Source of the DNA: a bacterium
GTDB taxonomy: Bacteria > Vulcanimicrobiota > CADAWZ01
Reading direction: 5' to 3'
DNA: 5,124 nt
Assembly (NCBI GenBank): GCA_024409025.1
Contig: JAKSUM010000119.1
Coordinates: 1-5,124 of the forward strand
The notes under the pieces are model-generated. The model saw only the letters and a list, made by a program, of their open reading frames with translations. It did not search any database and was not told the DNA's origin. Position 1 is the first letter of the stretch, and each line of letters opens with the position of its first letter. The position numbers and the translations under genes were made by a program. This document shows positions 1-5,124 of the stretch, piece after piece.

Positions 1-50
1 ATAAATAAAAAGTTATATTGATGCAAGACGGTTCTTTTTATTTTGAAATC

Positions 51-78
51 TTGACATATTTTAAAAATAATATATAAT
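51..78 (+). promoter_or_regulatory. sigma70-type promoter of tRNA-Leu
   Basis: A perfect -35 box TTGACA (51-56) and a perfect -10 box TATAAT (73-78) are separated by 16 bases. Transcription would begin near 84-86, only a few bases before the mature tRNA 5' end at 89, so the primary transcript needs little 5' trimming. The flanking sequence from position 1 is very AT-rich, which would help a strong stable-RNA promoter. Apart from this promoter I see nothing in 1-88. Confidence 0.85.
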
Positions 79-88
79 ATACTAAAAA

Positions 89-174
89 GCCGGAGTGGCG
101 GAATAGGCAGACGCACGGGACTTAAAATCCCGGGGGATTAACATCTCGTATCGGTTCGACCCCGATCTTCGGTA
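89..174 (+). tRNA. tRNA-Leu, anticodon UAA
   Basis: An 86-base class II tRNA that reads UUA and, by wobble, UUG. The acceptor stem pairs GCCGGAG (89-95) with CTTCGGT (167-173), followed by discriminator A174. The anticodon stem is CGGGA (116-120) with TCCCG (128-132), and the loop CTTAAAA has anticodon TAA at 123-125. A long variable arm (133-149) folds GGGAT on ATCTC, as expected for leucine tRNAs. The T arm is ATCGG/CCGAT with loop TTCGACC (150-166). The 3' CCA is not encoded (TAA follows), so it must be added by CCA-adding enzyme. It has its own promoter and terminator and is probably a single-gene unit. Confidence 0.97.
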
Positions 175-187
175 TAATGGAGTGTTG

Positions 188-223
188 AAAAGCAGATTCG
201 CTTGATTGAATCTGCTTTTTTTT
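188..223 (+). terminator. intrinsic terminator after tRNA-Leu
   Basis: A 9-bp perfect stem AGCAGATTC (191-199) / GAATCTGCT (208-216) encloses an 8-base loop and is followed by a run of T (217-223). Three A residues upstream (188-190) can extend the stem against the T-run. It ends the tRNA transcript 14 bases past the mature 3' end. Confidence 0.92.
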
Positions 224-233
224 CAAATATCAT
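206..233 (+). promoter_or_regulatory. candidate promoter of the SpoIID-like gene
   Basis: TTGAAT (206-211, 4 of 6 matches to the -35 consensus) and TATCAT (228-233, 5 of 6 to the -10 consensus) lie 16 bases apart. Initiation would be near 240, giving a leader of about 24 bases. The -35 box falls inside the 3' arm of the tRNA terminator. It is the only plausible promoter in the 40 bases between that terminator and the start codon, but the match is moderate; read-through from the tRNA promoter is the alternative. Confidence 0.4.
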
Positions 234-263
234 TATTTCAAAGGCAGAAAACAGGCTCGTTTT

Positions 264-1598
264 ATGATAAAAATAAAAACTGCGGCATTTGCCTGCATGA
301 TATCTCTTCTATCTGTGGCTCCTTTATATGCCTCTGTGCCGGAGAATACGCCGGGAATGATAAGAGTCCACCTTTCAACGGCACAGTCGTTTACAATAGG
401 TTCGCCGGGCTCTGATTTTACGGTTATTTATGGGGATGGGCAGAAAATAAAGCCTTCTTCGGATATAACTGTTTCTCTATCTGGATCTTCCATAGCTTTT
501 TGCGGCAAAAAGACGGATGACATGATAAAGATAACCTCGTCATCGCATATATATATGAATGGCAAGCCCTATAGGGGCGACATTTTTGTCCTTAAGAATC
601 AGTCGGGCAAATCAATATGGGCCATTAATAAGCTTTCCGTGGAAAATTACCTTTATGGCGTTGTCGGCAGCGAGATGCCTTCATCGTGGGCACTTGAGGC
701 TCTTAAGGCACAGTCCGTTGCGGCAAGAACTTATGCGGCATCAAGAAAGAAGGCTCCCAAGAACGAGGCTTTTGATGTTTTTTCAACTGTTATGGATCAG
801 GTCTATACAGGTGTCTCCGGAGAGTCTCCTTCTGTAGTTGAGGCTGTTACTGAGACTGCTGGTGAGATTCTTACTCATGGAGGGGAGCCTATCACGGCTT
901 TCTTTTATTCCAGCTGCGGAGGCAGGACAAGCAACAATGTAAATGTGTTTGGAGAAGAGGATATTCCTTACCTTGTATCGAGGGACTGCCTTTACTGCAA
1001 TAAATCGTCATCATGGAGCTATACGATAACGAGAAAAGAGCTTGAATCTATTCTTAAATCCAAGAAAATAATAACAGGCTCTCTGCTTAACATAAAGCAG
1101 GAGCTTATTGACGAGTCAGGGAGATCCTCAAAGATAAGGCTTATATGTTCTGACGGCGATAAAATCGTCAAAGGAGCCGATTTAAGGCTTATGATCGGTG
1201 CCGGAAAGCAGAAAAGCACCCTTTACAGGATAGAGCGTATGAAGATGCAGCCGGCTGACAAAAAGGCTCTTATGGCTATTGTCAAAAAGGATGCGGCGAA
1301 GAAGGCTGCTTCAAAGCCTGCCGCCTCTCCGATGAAGGATCCGAGGGATTTTGATGAGGATATGCTTCCTGATGAGGTTGTTCCTGATGAAGCCCCAAAG
1401 ACTGCGGATAATGATAAGAAGGCAGAATGGGCATCACTTGACGCATATTCGGCATTTGTATTTTCCGGAACAGGCTGGGGACATGGCGTTGGCATGTGTC
1501 AGTGGGGGGCTGGAGGACTTGCAAAGCAGGGATATGATTACAGGAAGATTTTAGCCCACTATTATCCTGGGGCGTCTCTTGTGCAGATGGATTTTTAG
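264..1598 (+). CDS. exported SpoIID/LytB-domain lytic transglycosylase
   Basis: A 444-residue protein of the SpoIID/LytB family. Characterised members are lytic transglycosylases that cut peptidoglycan glycan strands lacking stem peptides (SpoIID in endospore engulfment); relatives occur in non-sporulating bacteria. Residues 1-23 look like a Sec signal peptide (MIKIK, hydrophobic stretch, cleavage near LYA-SV), so it acts outside the membrane. A YRG motif is at 103-105. The family core YLYGVVGSEMP (129-139) holds the presumed catalytic Glu137 and leads into LEALKAQSVAARTYA (144-158). SSCGG (216-220), then Cys242 and Cys245, may form the structural metal site known in the family. The C-terminal signature GWGHGVGMCQWGA is at 404-416, followed by YRKILAHYYPG. 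A roughly 60-residue low-complexity insertion (about 329-392) separates the two halves. A weak AGG lies 8 bases before the ATG. With no other sporulation gene in view, general wall remodelling is more likely than sporulation. I give no gene symbol because orthology to spoIID is not shown. Confidence 0.9.
   Translation: MIKIKTAAFACMISLLSVAPLYASVPENTPGMIRVHLSTAQSFTIGSPGSDFTVIYGDGQKIKPSSDITVSLSGSSIAFCGKKTDDMIKITSSSHIYMNGKPYRGDIFVLKNQSGKSIWAINKLSVENYLYGVVGSEMPSSWALEALKAQSVAARTYAASRKKAPKNEAFDVFSTVMDQVYTGVSGESPSVVEAVTETAGEILTHGGEPITAFFYSSCGGRTSNNVNVFGEEDIPYLVSRDCLYCNKSSSWSYTITRKELESILKSKKIITGSLLNIKQELIDESGRSSKIRLICSDGDKIVKGADLRLMIGAGKQKSTLYRIERMKMQPADKKALMAIVKKDAAKKAASKPAASPMKDPRDFDEDMLPDEVVPDEAPKTADNDKKAEWASLDAYSAFVFSGTGWGHGVGMCQWGAGGLAKQGYDYRKILAHYYPGASLVQMDF
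1284..1427 (+). other. low-complexity charged insertion within the SpoIID-like gene
   Basis: Codons 341-388 encode an Ala/Lys-rich stretch (KKDAAKKAASKPAA, 341-354) followed by an acidic, Pro-rich stretch with the repeated unit LPDEV / VPDEA. The latter comes from a 15-base imperfect tandem repeat: TTCCTGATGA occurs at 1366 and again at 1381. The segment is predicted to be disordered and lies between the two conserved halves of the domain, where known homologs usually have a short connection. Confidence 0.7.
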
Positions 1599-1621
1599 TT
1601 TCAGACATAACATATTTTTTT

Positions 1622-1626
1622 AGGAG
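1622..1626 (+). promoter_or_regulatory. ribosome binding site of pheS
   Basis: AGGAG is placed 5 bases before the ATG at 1632. It is the best Shine-Dalgarno match in the 33-base gap after the SpoIID-like gene and fixes the pheS start. The gap holds no terminator hairpin and only weak promoter-like hexamers, which argues for co-transcription with the upstream gene. Confidence 0.8.
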
Positions 1627-1631
1627 TTTTT

Positions 1632-3158
1632 ATGAACGAAATAGTAGAATGTCTTCATCCTCTTGAAATATCTGCCCTTATCGCTTTCAGAAAAAGCGAC
1701 AGATATTCAAACGAGGCTCTTGTTGAAGCGTCAGGACTTCCTGCCAACCAGCTTAGAACAGCTGTAGAATGGCTTCTTCTTAAGGAGCTTATAGTCTCTC
1801 ATGAGACGGGCAGGGAAGAGATAGTATCCCTGACCGCCCCCGGAAGGGATATAGCTGACAACGGATTCCCCGAGTCTAAGCTTCTGGCAGCTCTTTCTGC
1901 CGCTCCAGATGGTATCGCCGTAAAGGACATTGCCTCTGCGTGCGGTCTTGAGCCTTCTGCTGTAGGGCCTGTTATGGGAGTCCTTAAAAAAGATGCCGCC
2001 ATTGCTGTTGATAAGGGAAATGCAAAGATCCTGAATCCCTCTTATGCGGAATCTCTTGAGGAGAGGAGAAAAGTCTTCGCAAAGGTTGCTGCTGCCGAGA
2101 GAATTGATCTTACGGAGCTTTCCGAAGCCGAGGCTGCCGAAGTAAAGGCCGGATTTAAGAAGAGAAGCCCTGAAAAGGGATATTTCAGGATTGATGAAAA
2201 GGTTCTTCTTGACTTTGAAATAACCGAGAAGGGCAGAGAGATTCTGCCGCTTCTTAAGGTAAAGACCGTAATCAACCAGATAACGCCCCAGATTCTTTCT
2301 TCGGGAAAGTGGCGTGAGGCTGAGATTAGAAAATATGATATAAATCTTAATGCGCCCAAGCTTATAATCGGCAAGAAGCATCCTTACAGGCAGTTTCTTG
2401 AGGGCGTAAGAGGAAAGCTCGTAGGTCTTGGATTCAAGGAAATGACCGGACCTATAGTCGAGAGCGAGTTCTGGGATATGGACGCTCTCTTCATGCCTCA
2501 GTTCCATTCTGCAAGGAATATCCATGACGTCTACTTCGTGAAGGCCGACGGAAAAGCTGACATAAAGGAGCCTTTCCTTTCAAACGTAAGGTCCGTTCAT
2601 GAGGAAGGCAAGTTTGGCAGCAGAGGATGGGGATACAATTTTGATCTCGAAAGGACGAAGAGGCTCATCCTCAGAAGTCAGGGCACTGCAATATCCGCAA
2701 GAAAGCTCGCATCAAATCCGGATAACCCTGGAAAGTATTTTGCTGTTGCAAGATGCTTCAGATATGATCAGATCGATGCTACACATGGAACCGACTTCTT
2801 TCAGGTAGAGGGAATCGCAGTTGACGAGAATATCAATTTCAGAAAGCTTCTCGGACTTCTTAAGCTCTTTGCTAAGGAGATAGCTCAGGCTGAAGAAATA
2901 CGCTTCACTCCCGCATATTTCCCCTTCACGGAGCCTTCCGTGGAGATGCATGCAAAGCATCCCGTTCTCGGATGGATTGAGCTTGGAGGAGCCGGAATAT
3001 TCAGAAAGGAAGTCACGCTTCCTCTCGGAGTTGAGTCTCCCGTAATCGCATGGGGACTTGGAATTGACAGGATGGCTATGGTTTCTCTCGGAATCAATGA
3101 CATAAGACAGCTGTTCAGTCACGATCTGGAATTCATTAGAGACTCAAAGGTGGTGTAA
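1632..3158 (+). CDS. pheS: phenylalanyl-tRNA synthetase alpha subunit, archaeal type
   Basis: The 508-residue catalytic subunit of class II phenylalanyl-tRNA synthetase, which joins phenylalanine to tRNA-Phe using ATP in the cytoplasm as an (alpha-beta)2 tetramer. Length and sequence match the archaeal/eukaryotic form (about 500 residues); bacterial PheS is about 330-350 residues with an N-terminal coiled coil. Residues 1-220 or so look like the helical winged-helix modules of that form. The catalytic domain follows: motif 1 region from HPYRQFLEGVR (250 on) to VESEFWDMDALF and PQFHSAR (289-295); a substrate-binding segment LRSQGTAISAR near 347-357; motif 2 ARCFRYDQID (373-382) with Arg377, then FFQVEG (389-394); FTEPSVEM (432-439); GGAGIFR (452-458); and motif 3 GLGIDR ending in Arg480. 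The usual THT of the substrate segment is replaced by SQG (349-351). I see no truncation. No TTA or TTG leucine codons are used. No T-box or Phe leader peptide is visible upstream. Confidence 0.96.
   Translation: MNEIVECLHPLEISALIAFRKSDRYSNEALVEASGLPANQLRTAVEWLLLKELIVSHETGREEIVSLTAPGRDIADNGFPESKLLAALSAAPDGIAVKDIASACGLEPSAVGPVMGVLKKDAAIAVDKGNAKILNPSYAESLEERRKVFAKVAAAERIDLTELSEAEAAEVKAGFKKRSPEKGYFRIDEKVLLDFEITEKGREILPLLKVKTVINQITPQILSSGKWREAEIRKYDINLNAPKLIIGKKHPYRQFLEGVRGKLVGLGFKEMTGPIVESEFWDMDALFMPQFHSARNIHDVYFVKADGKADIKEPFLSNVRSVHEEGKFGSRGWGYNFDLERTKRLILRSQGTAISARKLASNPDNPGKYFAVARCFRYDQIDATHGTDFFQVEGIAVDENINFRKLLGLLKLFAKEIAQAEEIRFTPAYFPFTEPSVEMHAKHPVLGWIELGGAGIFRKEVTLPLGVESPVIAWGLGIDRMAMVSLGINDIRQLFSHDLEFIRDSKVV
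3146..3154 (+). promoter_or_regulatory. ribosome binding site of pheT inside the pheS tail
   Basis: AAAGGTGGT lies in the last codons of pheS, 7 bases before the pheT ATG, and differs by one base from AAAGGAGGT. The pheS stop (3156-3158) is 3 bases from the pheT start. This arrangement suggests translational coupling and equal subunit synthesis. Confidence 0.85.
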
Positions 3159-3161
3159 ATA

Positions 3162-4817
3162 ATGCCCGGATATACATGTTCATGGAAAGAGCTTTCCAAA
3201 ATGATTTCGCATGACGAAGTCACTCTTGATAATATAGAATATTACCTTGACTGCGTAAAGAGCGAATTTAAAGGTTACGACGAGGAAAAGGACGAGCTTA
3301 AGCTTGAGAATAATGACACAAACAGGCCTGACCTGTGGTCTCTTGAAGGAACTGCAAGACAGATTCTATCTGTCCATTTCGGCAGGTCCTTTGACTATGA
3401 CTTCTTTGAAAAATCCCCTGAGGAATCTCATAGGATAATTGTTGACGGGAAGCTTTCTTCCGTAAGGCCCTTTATTGGCGGTTTTGCTGTCAGCGGCATT
3501 GAGGTTTCCGATTCTCTTCTTGCACAGCTTATACAGGCTCAGGAGAAGCTGTGCGATAATTTCGGAAGAAAGAGGGAGCTTATTGCTATAGGAGTCTATG
3601 ATTCTTCACAGATTCAGTTCCCTATTCATTACAATGCTGCAGATCCTGACAATACTAGGTTCATGCCTCTTGGATTCGAGGAGCAGATGTCCCTCAGGGA
3701 AATTATAGAGAAGCATCCAAAGGGAATCCAGTACGGAAAGATCGTAGCCGGATTTGAAAGAATGCCTGTTCTTATGGACGACAAGGGAGCAGTCCTTTCA
3801 TTCCCGCCGGTAATCAACAGCAATGACCTTGGAAAGGTCAAGATCGGTGATAAGTGTCTCTTTGTTGAGGTTACTGGAACAGACAAGGAAGCCGTTATTC
3901 TTGCTGTTAACATTATGGCTGCGAATATCGCTGACCATGGCGGAATAATATCTCCTTTCACTGTTGAATATGCTGATTCCAAGGAAGTCGCTCCCAGACG
4001 CTTTAATGACAAAATCTCAGTTTCTTCCGAGTTCGCTGAAAAGCTTTCCGGCTGCAGCGTTTCTCCTGAAGAGCTTGAGAGGCTTCTCATAAGAATGGGA
4101 CATAAGACTGAAAGAAAGGGAAACGAGGTTGTATGTATTCCTGCTCCTTACAGGAGAGATGTTCTTCATATGTCTGATCTCGTTGAGGATTACTGCATAG
4201 GGCTCGGATATAACAATATAGAGCCTCAGATGCTCGACAGCGTTACAGTAGCCTCGGAATCTGCCGTTTCCCTTGAGGAAAAGACTATAAGGGAGCTTCT
4301 TGTTGGAATGAATTTCCAGGAGGTTATGACATATATCCTCAATTCAAAGGAAAATCAGCTGACGAAGATGAGGCTTGACGAGGAAATAGTCGAAATCGGC
4401 AATCCCATGACCGAGACTTACGGCGTTGTAAGGAAGTCCATACTTCCTATACTTCTTGAGATTGAATCAAAGAATCCGAGAGCCGAATATCCACACAGAA
4501 TTTTCGAAACGGGAGAGACTGCGGAAATCAACAGGGCTCTTGCCGAATATTCTGAGACAAAGCATAAGGTTGCCGCCCTCATTTCCCATGGAAATGCCAA
4601 TTTTTCCGAGCTCAGCAGCATTCTGCAGGCCGTGATGTATTATCTTGGCAGGGATTATGTGCTTGTTCCTGCAGAACATCCTTCCTTTATTGCCGGAAGA
4701 TGCGGATATATAATGCATGACGGAAAGAATATAGGCGTTATTGGAGAAGTACATCCTGAGGTTCTTGAAAACTGGTCTATAACGATGCCATGCGCAGGAT
4801 TTGAAATAACTCTTTAG
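3162..4817 (+). CDS. pheT: phenylalanyl-tRNA synthetase beta subunit, archaeal type
   Basis: The 551-residue beta subunit, close to the archaeal length of about 550; bacterial PheT is about 800 residues with an N-terminal tRNA-binding fold and a C-terminal anticodon-binding domain, both absent here. The N-terminal region includes the family motif NRPDL (54-58) in the context LENNDTNRPDLWSLEGTAR. The B3/4 module, which in this family hydrolyses mischarged Tyr-tRNA-Phe, spans roughly 95-265 and shows VRPF, GRKR (135-138), HPKG (185-188), PPVINS (215-220) and VTGTD (237-241). A B5 module (about 278-355) contains the APYRRDVLHMSDLVEDY segment. The C-terminal catalytic-like domain follows, with NPMTETYGVVRKSILP (414-429), HPSFIAGRCG (506-515) and GEVHPEVLENW (528-538). 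The gene follows pheS by 3 bases and ends 19 bases before a terminator. No TTA or TTG codons are used. No defects are seen. Confidence 0.96.
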   Translation: MPGYTCSWKELSKMISHDEVTLDNIEYYLDCVKSEFKGYDEEKDELKLENNDTNRPDLWSLEGTARQILSVHFGRSFDYDFFEKSPEESHRIIVDGKLSSVRPFIGGFAVSGIEVSDSLLAQLIQAQEKLCDNFGRKRELIAIGVYDSSQIQFPIHYNAADPDNTRFMPLGFEEQMSLREIIEKHPKGIQYGKIVAGFERMPVLMDDKGAVLSFPPVINSNDLGKVKIGDKCLFVEVTGTDKEAVILAVNIMAANIADHGGIISPFTVEYADSKEVAPRRFNDKISVSSEFAEKLSGCSVSPEELERLLIRMGHKTERKGNEVVCIPAPYRRDVLHMSDLVEDYCIGLGYNNIEPQMLDSVTVASESAVSLEEKTIRELLVGMNFQEVMTYILNSKENQLTKMRLDEEIVEIGNPMTETYGVVRKSILPILLEIESKNPRAEYPHRIFETGETAEINRALAEYSETKHKVAALISHGNANFSELSSILQAVMYYLGRDYVLVPAEHPSFIAGRCGYIMHDGKNIGVIGEVHPEVLENWSITMPCAGFEITL

Positions 4818-4836
4818 CGTTTCAAGAAAATTCAAC

Positions 4837-4864
4837 GGTCCGCTTCATAGGCGGACCTTTTTTT
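4837..4864 (+). terminator. intrinsic terminator of the pheST operon
   Basis: A perfect 7-bp GC-rich stem GGTCCGC (4837-4843) / GCGGACC (4851-4857) with loop TTCATAG is followed by seven T residues (4858-4864). It begins 19 bases past the pheT stop codon and probably ends the transcript that starts upstream of the SpoIID-like gene. It also sits just 14 bases before the next start codon. Confidence 0.93.
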
Positions 4865-4867
4865 ATA

Positions 4868-4872
4868 TGAGG
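4868..4872 (+). promoter_or_regulatory. ribosome binding site of the ferredoxin gene
   Basis: TGAGG is placed 6 bases before the ATG at 4879. It lies directly after the T-run of the pheT terminator and selects this ATG as the start of the ferredoxin-type gene. Confidence 0.75.
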
Positions 4873-4878
4873 TATTTT

Positions 4879-5124
4879 ATGATTAGAAAAATTATAAAGA
4901 TAGACAGTGAAAAATGTACGGGCTGCGGAGCATGCGTTTCCGCATGTCATGAAGGCGCGATTAAGATGAATAACGGAAAGGCGTTCCTTGCTTTGGAGCA
5001 TCATTGTGACGGTCTTGGAGACTGTCTTCCTGCATGCCCTTCCGGAGCCATCTCATTTGAGGAGAGGGAGGCTCCGGCATTGGTCAGTCTGGCGGTTTTG
5101 CCTGTGCGCAGCACATTGAACTTG
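4879..5124 (+). CDS. 4Fe-4S dicluster ferredoxin-type protein (partial, 3' end off window)
   Basis: The first 82 codons of an iron-sulfur protein without a stop before the window edge. The first cluster motif is complete: Cys13, Cys16, Cys19, Cys23 in CTGCGACVSACHEGAI. The second is CDGLGDCLPACPSGAI (43-58) with Cys43, Cys49 and Cys53; Leu46 stands where a fourth cysteine would be. The start MIRKIIKID and the CDGLGDC form resemble a family of cytoplasmic ferredoxin-like proteins that, from memory, continue for roughly 200 more residues into a domain of unknown function; that part cannot be seen here. The role is presumably electron transfer, but partner and pathway are not shown. Through residue 65 the family match is good. 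Residues 66-82 do not look like the family and use TTG codons that pheS and pheT never use, so a frame change there is possible. No clear promoter is present in the short gap after the pheT terminator. Confidence 0.85.
   Translation, partial: MIRKIIKIDSEKCTGCGACVSACHEGAIKMNNGKAFLALEHHCDGLGDCLPACPSGAISFEEREAPALVSLAVLPVRSTLNL

Noticed and set aside
206..415. A 69-codon plus-strand frame overlapping the start of the SpoIID-like gene
   Set aside because: It begins inside the terminator hairpin, has no ribosome binding site, and overlaps the signal-peptide region of a well-supported gene in another frame.
264..1598. Evidence of endospore formation from a SpoIID-family gene
   Set aside because: SpoIID/LytB proteins are widespread in non-sporulating bacteria, and no other sporulation gene is visible in the window.
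1579..1616. Possible promoter upstream of pheS
   Set aside because: Hexamers such as TGGATT and CATATT reach only 3 and 4 of 6 consensus matches, no better than expected in AT-rich DNA.
1599..1631. T-box or phenylalanine leader attenuator for pheST
   Set aside because: The gap is 33 bases, contains no stem-loop with T-run, no T-box core sequence and no Phe-rich short frame.
1731..2525. A 264-codon open frame on the minus strand inside pheS
   Set aside because: It is fully antisense to a gene with clear family motifs. The strong CTT/AAG bias of the sense strand leaves few antisense stops, and the predicted protein has no recognisable domain.
1..5124. Mobile element, CRISPR array or defence island next to the tRNA gene
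   Set aside because: No direct repeat of the tRNA 3' end, integrase, transposase, spaced repeats or defence domain was seen; the downstream genes are housekeeping types.

Overview
The window is bacterial chromosomal DNA. It carries sigma70-type promoter boxes, two intrinsic terminators, Shine-Dalgarno sites, and a secreted peptidoglycan enzyme. Base composition is moderate; coding regions favour CTT for leucine and AGA/AGG for arginine. The two large genes encode a phenylalanyl-tRNA synthetase of the archaeal/eukaryotic type, not the usual bacterial type. Among bacteria that form is best known from spirochaetes, so a spirochaete (Treponema/Sphaerochaeta-like) is my leading guess. This is an inference from one gene pair and some general features, not a proof.

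Layout, left to right. 1-88: AT-rich leader with a consensus promoter. 89-174: tRNA-Leu(UAA). 188-223: intrinsic terminator. 264-1598: exported SpoIID/LytB-family peptidoglycan lytic transglycosylase with an unusual low-complexity insertion. 1632-3158: pheS. 3162-4817: pheT, 3 bases after the pheS stop and with its ribosome binding site inside the pheS tail. 4837-4864: strong terminator. 4879-5124: start of a 4Fe-4S ferredoxin-type protein that runs off the end of the window. All genes are on the + strand and no gene-free stretch exceeds 300 bases.

The SpoIID-like gene, pheS and pheT are tightly spaced (33 and 3 bases) with no convincing promoter or terminator between them. They probably form one transcript ending at 4864. 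PheS and PheT together make the (alpha-beta)2 enzyme that charges tRNA-Phe; the SpoIID-like protein would act outside the cytoplasmic membrane on the cell wall, so its link to the synthetase looks like shared expression and not shared function. The tRNA has its own promoter and terminator.

I found no mobile element, CRISPR array or defence system. The points most worth a second look are the archaeal-type synthetase in a bacterium, a non-standard SQG sequence at its presumed phenylalanine-binding motif, the charged insertion in the SpoIID-like protein, a ferredoxin whose second cluster lacks one cysteine, and a possible frame disruption in the last 50 bases.
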